Assembly (NCBI GenBank): GCA_026874595.1
Contig: CM049307.1
Span: forward strand, 56,937,870-57,001,869
Direction: 5' to 3'
Length of the DNA stretch: 64,000 nt
DNA from: Sipunculus nudus
Taxonomy: Eukaryota; Annelida; Sipuncula; Golfingiida; Sipunculidae
Below, in pieces: positions 22,619-33,628 of this stretch (positions are counted from its first letter, which is position 1; each line of letters begins with the position of its first letter). Both the position numbers and the translations under genes were made by a program. A model generated the notes under the pieces. The model had not been told where the DNA came from. It made no database searches and worked only from the letters and a program-made list of their open reading frames with translations.

Positions 22619-23250
22619 TAGGGTTGCGCGATATTATCGATATATCGGTATATCGCGATACGACGATTCGCATATAAAAAATACAATTTTCAATTATCAA
22701 TATTATAATTATTATCGATATTTTCATAAACAGGCCTAAAACTTACTTTTTGTAGTAAAATGATGATTTTATTAAAACAATATTTGTATTAATGGTAGGC
22801 TTTAAGTGAAAGCACTCAACCTGACTTTACACATTCAGGAGAAAAAATGTTCAAGTGGGCTTGAAATCCCTTAGATCGAAGGTTCATTCCTGGAAATTTT
22901 CTTATCTTCTTGATGACTTATTTTCATACGAAAAATAGTTCCATGTAGCAAACAGAATGAAGAGCTGAACACTGTCATTATAATTATTCAATCAATAATA
23001 TTCTCTCCACATATCTTATGTAACTATATGATAAATATAGTTAACACTTAACAGTATTACTTTTTAAGAACTCCATTCTTACAATGTGGTACACGGGTGT
23101 GATTGCCCACACCAACTCTCCCTCTCATTGCTAAACCACAGTCCTAATTTCTAATTGTCGAATTATTTACACGTGTAAGGAATTATACTTACGATAATAT
23201 TAAATTAACTTTTATTATAAAAAAATAATAATAATTATAATAATAATACG

Positions 23251-23302
23251 ACTACCACTACTACTACTACTACTACTACTGCCACTACTACTACTACTAC
23301 TA
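23251..23302. repeat. (CTA)n microsatellite, imperfect
   Basis: ACTACT trinucleotide tract with one GCC interruption, next to an (AAT)n-like stretch. Confidence 0.95.
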
Positions 23303-23543
23303 ATAATAGGCTAATAATAACTAGCTGTGGTCGGACAATGGTCCTCAGAGGGCCCCGCATTTCTTGTAGTGCTCAACTAATTTACATATGTGTAAAACGT
23401 TTAGTGTTTAGTTTAAGAACATAACAAACAGAAACAGGTTTTGGTCAATGTTTATAAGGGAACAAAAAACACCTGGCTCAAATCATATGAAAGAAGATAT
23501 TTTTGAAATAATATGTGCAATAAAAAATCACAAATTGTTCCCC

Positions 23544-24215
23544 GGTGGCCTTATTTGATTTTGGATGGGTCTGCAACTCGATAAGAATTGATTCCTCACA
23601 TGCATTATTCACTTCTGTGAATTTGACAAAGATCAAAGGTATTATTTTGTGAAAATGGGTGCAACAGGAAATCTCTTATATTCTGGCGGCCATATTGGAT
23701 TTTGGACGGGTCGGTAGTTTGACATGGACGGAGTCCGCATAGATACCAATATTCCCCGTGAATTCGAGAAATATCAAGCATGTTCTTGTTAAATTATCAC
23801 GCGGGAAAGAAAATCACCGAAAGTGCTCTGGCGGCTATATTGGAATTCCGACAGATCTGTAATTGGATAGATTTGGAGCCCTCATACCTCCTACATATTC
23901 TGTGGATTTGAGAAAGATTAAGTATGTTCTTATTCAGATATCAAGTGCTAAATAAAATGACATAATGTGCTCTGGCGGCCAGATTGTAAATACGACAGGT
24001 CTGTAGTCCTTATAGGCACCAATTATTCCTGTGAATATGAGAAAGATCAAGCATGATCTTGTTGAGATATCGTGCGCGAAAGAATATCACCGAGTTTGCT
24101 CTGGTGGCCATATTGGAATTCGGATAGGTCTTGGATAGGCATCAATCATCCCTGTAATTATTAGAGATATATAGCCTTTTGTGTCGAGATATCGGGCGCG
24201 AAAGAAAGGACGGCA
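23544..24215. repeat. Satellite, about 140-bp unit, five copies
   Basis: GGYGGCCATATTGGATTTT-like blocks recur at 23544, 23685, 23830, 23974 and 24103. Each is followed by an ACAGGTCTGTA-like block, a TCCTGTGAATTTGAGAAAGAT-like block and GATATC.GCGCGAAAG. The array ends in a (CGGA)n tract at 24228-24246. Confidence 0.85.
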
Positions 24216-25584
24216 CGACGGCCCAACGGACGGACGGACGGACGGACTGACAAGGTTCATGATCACTAGACTAGTAGGCACGGCTTTTCAAGCGGGGCCC
24301 TGTTAAAACTGATAATGTAAAAACCATCTTATAGTGTAACATTATCTGATAATGTAATATGAAATTAACCGATAATGTAGCACAAACTGATAACGTTATA
24401 GCAAATCCACTGATAATGTACTACCCAACCGAAAATGTAATAAAAAAATAACCGACTTTGTAATACTCACCAATAATGTAATACAAAATCAACCGATTAT
24501 GGAACAACATTTGCTACTCAGTACGTGATACGAAATAACCCGTTAATGTTAAACAAAATTAACTGGTATTTTTATAAACTTTATTGAACCGGACCACTCT
24601 AATGAAGCCATTTTAAATCAATGTATTACCCGATGAGACCTTCCGCATTTTTCATGCTCTCAGCGGTCATTTACATGCGTTATTTAAGCTCAGTTGACCA
24701 TAGGTCATCTGAGCTGTAGTGATCACCCCTTGTCATTCCGTGCATAAATCGGTTTGTTTTGCTTAGCGCTTTCCATATCGTGTATTGTGATTTTATAGCT
24801 CAACTTTGAACATCAAAACATTCCAGAAAGGTACGGACAAACTGAGATATCTTATCTGAAGTATGAACTTCATTCATTAACAACCGAAATTTTAAAATTG
24901 CATTATTGTGTCTGCTACAGATCTGAAGAACTGGCTCGGTCGATTTTTTTTAACAATGTTATATGTGCAGATGAAGAACAATGTTTCAATGGGGGGTTGA
25001 ATGCATTTTTTTGTTTGTTTTGCAGTCAGGAACATTGATATAAGTATTTATAAGTGCTCAAACCACACACAAATATGCGAAACTTGCAGAATATAAGTCA
25101 CAGTGATTTTATTTCTTGCGTGCGTACAAGCAAATTTATACTGATGATCTACCTTGAGATAAAGTAAGACATTTTTTTGTGGTCTAACGTTTACAATTTG
25201 TGCCTTGTTGACACATGACCAGTCGAATATTTAAGAAAAAAAAACACAACAAAAAATGCAAAAAAAATGAAGCAAATCTAAATGGCACCTCCGGCCATCA
25301 CATCTATTGGAGCTATCCAGGATTTATAAGTATCAATTTTCACAACATAACATGCAACAATTACTGAGATATATAAGTTTAAGTAGTATGAATTTCTGGT
25401 AAAATCAGCTACCACATATGTATTTTTGTAAATTTGTCTTTAGCAGCTGTGAAAAATCATTCAGCAGATTTCTAAAAAAAAATCTATTCTGATAGTTGCA
25501 TCGTGTAAATATTAACGTACAACAACCCAAGATGTATAATTTCACATTTGTGTAGTCAACAGTTTTGAAGGACTGACTTTTTTC

Positions 25585-25740
25585 ATTTTTAGCTCAACTG
25601 TCCGGCCGTCCGTTAACAAGGCGCAGACCATAATAACCGCTGACCCTTGAAGTACTAAGTGAAGTAGAGATCAGTAGAATTTTCTTTGAAACCTGAAATG
25701 AGGTCACAAGTGCGAGCTTTATCCTCCGAGCTATGGGGCT
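25585..25740 (+). repeat. Dispersed repeat, inverted relative to 62335-62545
   Basis: Shares TTTTTAGC.CA.CTG, CCGGCCGTCCGTTA, GAAACCTGAAAT, GGTCAC and TCCTCCGAGCTATG.GGCTTG blocks, in order, with the reverse complement of 62335-62545. The same family flanks the TGACCT arrays in both places. Confidence 0.75.
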
Positions 25741-25949
25741 TGTAAGTACCCCTAGAACTAGATGAATACTGACAAGTCAGGAAGGGTCCCGCTAACGGCC
25801 CATAGACTTTGGGCTGAGTGATGCCTGGGAAAATATAATAAAAGACCTGATTACATGCAGAGACAGAAGAAACTGACCCAAAACAGTACTTAAACACTGT
25901 GGCTGGATAAAAACTGGAGTTATGAAAGATTTAGGAAATCAATGCGTGG

Positions 25950-26560
25950 ACAAATGACTCCTGTGACTTTGACCTTGTGACCTAAATAGGAAAAGGGGTG
26001 TTTGCCTATTGGCAGGTAAACTGTATGCATTAGATTGAACCTCTGGGATGAATGGTTTTGCTTAAAATGCATCCACAATCATTTTAAAGATGTGGAGACT
26101 GTGACCTTGACCTTTTACCTTAGACCCCAAATTAAAAAGGATGTTTGTTTTAGTGTTGGGCCATATAAAAGTCAAGTTTAAAATCCATATGTTAATCCCA
26201 ACTGGAGTTATCATCTGGAAATTAATTTGTAGACAGATGGTTCCTGTGACCTTGACCTTTAAACTTGTGTCCCAAAGATTGATAGAGATGATTCCCTGTT
26301 GGCAGGTGTCCTTTATGTGTAAGATGGAAAGACTGGCATGTAAAGTTTGGCTTAAAATGCATCCACAAAGATTTTAAAAATGTGAGTCATGAGATCATGA
26401 ACTTTGACCTCATGACCCCAAAATTAATAGGGTTCTTGCTTTAGTGATGGACCATTTATATATAAAGTTTGAATTCCATATGTGAATCGAAACTGGAGTT
26501 ATCATCCTGAAATGAATTTGTGGACGGGCAGACGGACAGCTAGACGGACAGGGTGATTAC
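25950..26560 (+). repeat. TGACCTTGACC array, about 150-bp units
   Basis: Four units share GTGACCTTGACCTTT...TTGTGACCCCAAA, GGCAGGT, GATGGAA, GGCTTAAAATGCATCCACAA and ACTGGAGTTATCATC blocks. Each unit contains one to three TGACCT half-sites. The array ends with a GACGGACAG tract and GGTGATTAC.A at 26548. Confidence 0.85.
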
Positions 26561-26769
26561 AAGAGGGCACTCGCTTCTACTGAATCCGAGCCCTAATATT
26601 TAAAAAAAATGACTATACAAAACTTCTAGTGTCTCCATAATTAATGAATTGATTGTCATGAATCTTGCCTTGGATAGTGACAATGACTAAACATGTCCGT
26701 AAACCGAGAACTGGAGGCGCCACTTTTTTTTCTAATTTTATTATTTTTTTTCTAATTTTTAGAATAAAA

Positions 26770-27320
26770 AATGACAGCAATCAATTTCTCAGCTATATGG
26801 TATCATCCCTCTGCCTGTCCGTATGTCAATCCATAAATTTGTTTCAAAATGAAACCAAGTTTAGATTGATATACGGATTTCAATCTTATGTATGCCCAAC
26901 CACTAATGCAAGCACCCTTTGGGGCCATCAAGTCAACGATCAAGATCACTCTACCTAGTTATTTACTAAAAATGCGGATGCATTTTAAGCCAAACTTTTC
27001 ATGCAAAACCTTCTATCTTGCGATTATAGCTGCCTGCCAACAGAGAAACATCCGTCTTGAATTTGGGATCAAAAGGCAAATTTTCAAAGGCCCAGGAGCC
27101 ATCTGTCTACAAAATAGTTTCCAGGTGATAACTCCAGTTTTGTTTTACATGTTGTTTTAAACCTGACTTGTATATATCCTACGCAGAAGTAACAGTCCTA
27201 TGGATTATTGGGTCATGATTTCAAGGGTCAACATCACAGGACCCACATTTTGAAAGGTTAATAAAATATCCCTATAGAAAAATTCAGCTGAGCTCCGAGA
27301 CCCATGGGTCATGTAATAAT
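26770..27320 (-). repeat. Same TGACCT family in inverted orientation
   Basis: Reverse-complement landmarks are present: GCATTTTAAGCCAAACTTTTC at 26980 and the TGATAACTCCAGTTTTG block near 27125. The segment 27280-27315 matches 60470-60510 inverted. It sits head-to-head with 25950-26560. Confidence 0.75.
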
Positions 27321-27872
27321 GTAAATTTTGACAATGATGCACATTATGTTTTTTTTTTTTTTTTTTTTAAATGCAAATCTTTGCTTTACGGCATAGAACA
27401 CTCGTACAAATGTCACAAATATACAACAATTACGTTACGAGTAGAACATTGACCTAATTTTTGGAGACCTACCTGGAGATAAAGCATGTAATTAGTTCTT
27501 TAATAATCGTTAACATTTCTTGCATTTTGCATAATCGATCACACACGATTATGTATGTTCGCTAAAGTGTAATTACATTTCTGTTTTTTTCTGTTTTACT
27601 TAAACGGTCAGGGAACTTTGATACAATATCGGGTAATTTCGTATTACATTATCGGTTAGAAAATGATGTAACATTATCGGTTGATTTTGTATTACAGTAT
27701 TGATTAGTGTTACACTATCGATTATTGACTATTACGTTATCGGTTGGTATTACATTATCTGTTGGTTTGTTACTATGTTATCAGTCTGTGTTTTATTATC
27801 GATTAATTTCTTATTACATTATCGGTTAATGTTACATTATAAGATGATTATTACATTATCATTTTTAGCTGG

Positions 27873-28613
27873 TGTTACAGATGTCTCTTTTATTGTATGC
27901 AGCAGTCTTACGTGTGTATGTGCGGCGCTAGCATTGGCCGTTTCTATGGCGGCATAGCCCGGCCCACGCGTGGAGTCTGACGTGTAAACAGCGGTCATGC
28001 TGGTCTGGGCCTTTATCGCCTGGCCGAGCCGGGCCGGCCCACGTGAGACCCCTGATATGTAGAAACACAGCGTTGTTCTAGATGTTTCCTGTAACGTGTG
28101 TACTATTGGGTTCTTTGGATTGTTCGAGAAATGGAAAGTTCTCGGCCTGAGGTGAAAAGTTATAAATTAGGGGCCGTGTTTACAGCCAGTAGAGAGAGGA
28201 GAGATATATTCCAGTGGACACAGAAGAGTTTAAGTCAGTTTGTAGATATTTTCCTATAATTGCGGAAGTTATAGCTTTTCTTCGAATATGTAACGGATTA
28301 TATATAGTCTTCAGTTTGCCTTTGGGATCACTATCAGAATTTCACTTTTGGATTACAACAAATTGATTTTATGATTTACTGTTGTACTGTTGTTTTACTG
28401 TGTAATTGTATAAATTTAGTGTATTGTAATGTTAGGATTGTTTTAAGAATGGGTTATAATTATTTCTTAACAAAACAACCAATGACTTCTTTATTCATTC
28501 CTCCAGATATTTCATGCTGGCTTGTGTTACAGAATCTGATTTTTTTTTATCTCCATTACAAAATTTATGTTCATCACGACAACGTGATCGTTGATATTAG
28601 GTTCCGTAATACA
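27873..28613 (+). mobile_element. LTR (copy 1), family TGTTACAGATG...GTAATACA
   Basis: It begins TGTTACAGATG and ends CCGTAATACA. It shares its first about 45 bp and its last about 280 bp, in order, with 55816-56445. There is a TATA-like box at 28161 and a polyadenylation-type region near 28440-28480. No internal retroelement genes adjoin it, and no matching target duplication was found here (CTGG versus GGCC), so this copy may be truncated or rearranged. Confidence 0.65.
28161..28169 (+). promoter_or_regulatory. TATA-like box of the LTR
   Basis: TATAAATTA sits about 290 bp into the LTR, with a candidate transcription start about 30 bp downstream near 28190. Inferred from position only. Confidence 0.4.
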
Positions 28614-28844
28614 GGCCGTAATAAAATACAGTACCATTCTCTGCCCCTAATCCTGTTAATAAAAAGAAAGGATTTCTAAAATAAATGTTTTCTGTAATTT
28701 TTGTCTTGACTTTTTCGCTTAATTAGAAAACATTTCTTATAAATTTAATAAAATGAAAATATTCTATATCATAGAATATCGCAATATTCTACCACATAAC
28801 GCTTTGTATCGTAATACGACATATGTAGGCGAAACCTAGCCCTA

Positions 28845-30897
28845 ATTATAGCCATCTAAATTATCATAAATCGACGACACCGTAAGCACCTTTCTTTATT
28901 TATTTGGCGTAAATAAGCCGGCCGCATAATTGGAAAACGGGGGGGTCATCATAGAATTTAAATTATATACTACATCAGTTCTATTCAATTTTCTCCGTTA
29001 ACGGGAGTTGATAAATGACTTAAAATGAGGTGCGTATTGCCGTGATTCTTTCTAGGTGACGGCAATTATAAACCAAATAATGATTAGAAGTTTACTTGAC
29101 ATATGTGATTAATAGTTTAAAAGTGTTTTACATGGAAAATCCAATAAAACTAGCATTGTTTTTGTTCATTATATCCACAAACTACTGAGTTGTCAGGATC
29201 AGCAGAAGAACTTGGGGGACGAGTTTTGGACCAATCCATATAAATCATATGTAATGAGAAAATATAAACTGCATTTACTTACAGATTTTGACTAAAGAAA
29301 AGATTGCGGTTTGTCTTAAAAAGCAAAATTAAGGCTTATTTATCTGTTTGTTTCACATGATGTCAAATGTAAAATCAGAACTATATAATAAAATTGGAAA
29401 GTTTATATAAACTTGAAAAGATATAATAAATTATTAATTGGAAAATAAGAATATGACATAAATTGAAAGAATTGTTAAACAGTAAAATTTATAAAATAAC
29501 CGCTTGTTAGATGTTTAAAACCATATACTAATATAAAAAAAAATCAGTGGTTAATAAATTCCACCAAGGAAACAATTTTAGAGAATTGAATAAATTATTC
29601 AGAGAAACTAATCATTAATAATAAAAATGAACTAAGAATAACGAACAGAATTACCATTAAACACTATCCTCTGTCACCCAGGTCAGTCTTTAAGTTTTGA
29701 CATACTTACATAATTTCCTTTATATGATGAATGTATGCGTTTGTGTAACTATAAACACTGTGATATAAAAGTTAGGTAAACGTATCAACATATTAACAGG
29801 TGGGGTTGTTATGTGTAGGGTACATTGCATGCAGAAAAGAGACTGTACCCTTATGTGATGTCACACTGTGACGTCACAGGAAAAATTAGAAATTATCTTA
29901 TTAAATTAAGCATATTGTAATTTATTCTTCTTTGAAAATTTGGTGCTGAAAGTATCAGAAATACGTAGCTTTTGGGTGAATCTAGAATTGTTAGTCACAG
30001 GGGTTTACCCGGTGATTGACTTCACTGCTTAGGTGACAAGGCTCATAGATGTGTCAATAGCTTTTTTACAAACCACATGACCTCTTGGTATTTGAGAAAA
30101 AAATGAAACAAGCATTTTCCTTACATTGATTGGGTACAATTTCTGCAGAATCTATGTTAAAAGATTTGTATAAGCAAGTGTGTTATATCATAATATAATG
30201 ATATCTGAAATACGTTTGTTTGACCTTAAGTGGAACTACTTGAACTTCCCCTAATTAGACAGTCACACATTTCAGCCTTCTTTGAAACCTTTCCACAGCT
30301 GGATCCGATCTGTGTGAGTCCTATTCATCCAGTCTTTCAATTAACCCTGGTATAGGGAGAGACTATAACAGACCAAGTCGTAGATCATGGTTTATCCTTT
30401 TGTCATGTCATAGGACGTCAGATGAAATTGCAGTCAGCATCCTGTCGGGTTTGTTTTATTAACCTCGTTTTATGTACAATGTGAGGAACTGCAGGTGCAT
30501 GCGTCAAAAAGTGCACTGGTAAAGATTTGAGCTTGACAACATTTAAGAAGTAATATTGCAATAAACAGATTGATCTTCAGGCGGATTATTTCCTTTCAAA
30601 GATATAAAATAAATTAATTGACAAGCGATGGCATATTTGCCTTTCCAACGACAAATGACAGATATTCTTAAAAGACAAGCATCGTTCGTGTAGCAGCTGA
30701 AGTTATACCAGATAAAGTGCTGAAAATTAGAAAAATATACTTTAAATTTTCCGTTTTCAGGGGTTAAGCTTTGAAATCTCTGTTTTGAACGAAATGAATT
30801 TCTACTTGTTACACTTTAATTGTAAATAAACGTTACACGGCTGTAGCAATTGTTTAATTATGGCTTCGAACCCCGTAAATATATGTTCGTATATGTA
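28845..30897. other. AT-rich; contains presumptive 3' flank of the minus-strand gene
   Basis: No domain recognised. On the minus strand just below 30898 there are ATTAAA hexamers (near 30857 and 30822) that could serve as polyadenylation signals for the candidate gene ending at 30898. Confidence 0.4.
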
Positions 30898-31026
30898 TTA
30901 ACTGGTATAGGTTTCCGGAAGGACTGTGAACCCGTGGATCTGGTAGACTTTCCCCATGGAAGAAGGTGCTGGACTGTCCATTTGCTGGCAAAGCTGTTTC
31001 ACAAAAAGTGAAATGCGATCAATACT
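30898..31026 (-). CDS. Candidate terminal exon of an unrecognised host gene
   Basis: On the minus strand a good acceptor (TGTGTTGTCAG at 31037-31027) leads into 42 codons in phase 0, ending with TAA at 30900-30898. The peptide begins SIDRISLFVKQLCQQMDS and ends VLPETYTS; its composition is protein-like and richer in GC than the surroundings. The phase matches the phase-0 donor of the exon at 40597-40282, so the two could be joined across a roughly 9.3 kb intron. The family is not recognised. Alternative: an isolated open stretch with a chance acceptor. Confidence 0.5.
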   Translation of the reverse strand, partial: SIDRISLFVKQLCQQMDSPAPSSMGKVYQIHGFTVLPETYTS

Positions 31027-31324
31027 CTGACAACACAGTTACAAACTCATATGAACGTATTTTCTTGCATACATAAGAACGTGTTTTAAGTTTATGCTAC
31101 AAGACACAATCAGGTATTTTTCATATTTGTTGGTTTGTATTCTAACAATCACACTTATTTTTACAATAAGCAAAATTTTCTGAAAAAAAGTATGGATTTG
31201 GGGTGAATCATCCGTTGTGTTTTCAAGCAGCACTGCAACCAGAAGGGGTTTAACGGTCCTTTTTTCTCATTTACAAGTTTGCTGTGGTGGTACCTAGTCA
31301 TTCGTAATCATAACCGTATACTTG

Positions 31325-31326
<2 letters not shown>
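31027..31326. other. No separate feature
   Basis: AT-rich; would be intronic if the minus-strand gene model holds. Confidence 0.4.

Positions 31327-31373
<47 letters not shown>
31327..31373. repeat. (AT)n microsatellite
   Basis: Uninterrupted AT dinucleotides. Confidence 0.97.
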
Positions 31374-31376
<3 letters not shown>

Positions 31377-31675
31377 TTTGGATTACGGTGAAAGTTTCGC
31401 CATGAACCTTATGCCTGTCGCATTACGCCGACTCTGACGTCAACAAAACGTTTAGGTTTTTGTCGGGCTAATATGAGAAGGTTTTTGACCTTGCCGTGCG
31501 AGAATATAGGTTGAGGGCTATTCTTGCCATGCCAAAAATATTTCGGTAAACCCGTACCACAAATCTGCTTTGAGCCTTTTGCTATATCAACAGACCTTGA
31601 AGTTTTCATAAGTACCCAAAGTTCTAGTGCTGGAAATTTGTAGATGGTTGTTCAAACACCAAATGTCGTACGACC

Positions 31676-32400
31676 CAGCACTAATATTATAGTAGCTACA
31701 GTAATCACCAATCCATGAGGGTCTGGTTATTTATCTTATTCGATTATATATATTTATGTCTCATGAATATTGATGAAAATATAGTCATAATATAGTTGTT
31801 TCGAGTTTTCCCACATGTTTTAGGGTAAATTCTAAATATTAAAAATACATTAGAACAGGAAAGTTAATTCGATTCGAAGCAAATGTGATCAGTATTTACT
31901 TTTATTAAGACTCCACCTGGCGGAGTGGAGATTTATTTAGTCATATCTATTATAATTAAACAGGTAATATCAAGCTGAATTCAGATTTGGTCTGGAGGTG
32001 GGGGGCTTTCTGAAGAACCCGAAGTGCAAGGCCAAACATTTGTGCCCCCCTTTTTTGTATGTGTCCCCTTAACCTGTGTTTGCGCTATATCTCTAAAGGG
32101 GATATTTCCCAAAGCAAATTGTGGGTGGGAGGAAGCGATATGTTTGCAGCAGATTTTTTCTCATCTTGCATGAACGTATCCCAGTTATCGCACGTTCTTG
32201 GAGGGGGGGGGGGCGTTCAAGGAGGAAGGCTTCCGCGATGGTTCTCAGATTGCCGATCGATCTGTTGTTTTGTAAAGGGTCATTCAAACTACGAATGTAA
32301 GGGTCCACCTCTAATATTATAATGATTGTAATTACACCCAACCAATAAAGGTCTGGTTATTATCTTGTCAGATAATATTAATGTCTCACGAACATTGATT
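31676..32400 (+). repeat. Two direct copies of a 100-bp repeat fragment
   Basis: 31676-31775 and 32302-32397 share CTAATATTATA, GTCTGGTTATT, ATCTT and ATGTCTCAYGAAYATTGAT in order, about 620 bp apart. The interval holds a G-homopolymer (32202-32213) and a small palindrome (CTCCAC...GTGGAG at 31912). This could be one element with similar ends; no duplicated target site was identified. Confidence 0.55.
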
Positions 32401-32477
32401 TCACAGCGACAATTCACAATTCATAATGTCATCGGATTCACCTTTACCCAAGTATATTGGAAAAAGTAACCGGCTTT

Positions 32478-32725
32478 TGTGGCTCATAGGGTTAAGAACA
32501 GGACTCAAAGCCGACAGATCAGCCGAGGCGGAAGATTTTTCACGGACGGCTCTCACCAAGGGTGAGCGTTCTGCAGGCTTAAGGGAAGGCCGTGTGAAGC
32601 GGCCGTGTTTCACTCAAAAACGAGTGCGCCTTTCGGGGGTCACTCGGTGGTATGACCAATAATAGGGGGAGATAACGCACCCAGGGCCCGCAGGTGCAGT
32701 GGTCACCGGGCCTGGTTACATTAGA
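32478..32725 (+). mobile_element. tRNA-derived SINE, copy 1, partial
   Basis: Same family as 57625-57985 and 61441-61014. Shared blocks are GGCTCATAGGGTTAAGAACAG (A-box region), TCAGCCGAGGCGG, TTTTTCACGG, GGGTGAGCG, CTGCAGGCTTAA, GAGTGCGYCTTT and GTATxACC...GGTGCxGTxGxCACCGGGCC. The B box is deleted, so it should not be transcribable by Pol III. Confidence 0.8.
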
Positions 32726-33628
32726 GGGTAGCATTGGAAAATTGAGGCGTTTCCAACAAAATATATAAATTCATTCTGAGTTATATTTTAAGAGAAAATT
32801 CTAATTATCGAAAGAACCCAAAATAAAAAAAAAGTTAAGGTTATCCACAATTCAATACAATAAAATATAATCCAACCGGTTTAAAATAACTCAAACTTAG
32901 CAGTGCTCCGGTGCCTGGGCTGTGTGCAAGTGCCCAAGCCAAGCTTGAATTGATCTATTCATGTAACTAAATGTGATTGTACATACTGTGTAGGCTCACA
33001 AAGGACTTTTCCCATGACTAAACCTACTTGATGAATCTTCAAAGAGTTCCACGGGATAACCTCAAGCCAAAGCCAGCTGTCCACTGCCCACTTGACCATA
33101 TGACATAAACTAATCACACTACACATGGCCCTTTTTTGTACTCTATATTAACCTAATCAAACACACTCCATTGAGTCCATTCATAACATGTGTCAGCTTA
33201 GGCTCGTAACAGTAGCTATTTCTCTATTATTTGGGGTATTATTACTAAAGTCCATTTCAGCTAAGTTGGTCGATGTAATATTCTATCAAGATAATATATT
33301 ACTATCGCCTCATTCCTTGTTGTAAAATGCTACTGATTGTACTGTTGTAAATACTCATAAATTGTAACACATGATGAGAGACTCGGTCAATCTGTCAGTT
33401 AAGTTGTTTACTATTTTCACATATTCCGGTTGTCAGTAAATATCTCTAATATCATAAAAATATTATTGATATTATATTAATAATATCATATTGTTGTTAT
33501 AATGGTTAATATTATTGTTATAATTGATATTATTATATGTTAACATATGTTTATATGATTTAAGCAATGTCAGTAAGATTTCCTTCAACAATATAAGTAA
33601 GCGGTAACGGTTTGTTTTCAGCGGGTAC
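32726..33628. other. Probable hAT 5' region, no recognisable end
   Basis: AT-rich sequence upstream of the hAT transposase remnant. The expected 5' inverted end (CAGAGTTGGG) was not found, so the element is probably truncated on this side. Confidence 0.4.

Larger units (their letters stand above)
24301..27870. mobile_element. Element with about 260-bp inverted ends built from ACCGATAATGTAAT repeats
   Basis: The region 24301-24560 aligns along its full length with the reverse complement of 27600-27870: shared blocks include GATAATGTAA, CATCTTATA.TGTAACATTA, AAATTAA.CGATAA, ACTGATAAC and CAAAATCAACCGAT. Each end consists of about ten diverged 20-27 bp units of the type ACCGATAATGTAATA. The interior carries TGACCT-type repeats in both orientations and no transposase. 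No target-site duplication could be defined. Confidence 0.75.
22619..28844. mobile_element. hAT-like element with nested insertions
   Basis: The left end reads TAGGGTTGCGCGATATT followed by ATATCG/CGATAC motifs. The right end, reverse complemented, reads TAGGGCTAGG with GTATTACGATAC and ATATTGCGATAT inside. The flanking 8-mers are ATTATAAC (22611-22618) and ATTATAGC (28845-28852), 7 of 8 identical. TAGGG ends and 8-bp duplications are typical of hAT transposons. No transposase is recognisable. The 6.2 kb length is inflated by an internal satellite, a 3.6 kb TIR element and an LTR. Confidence 0.6.
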
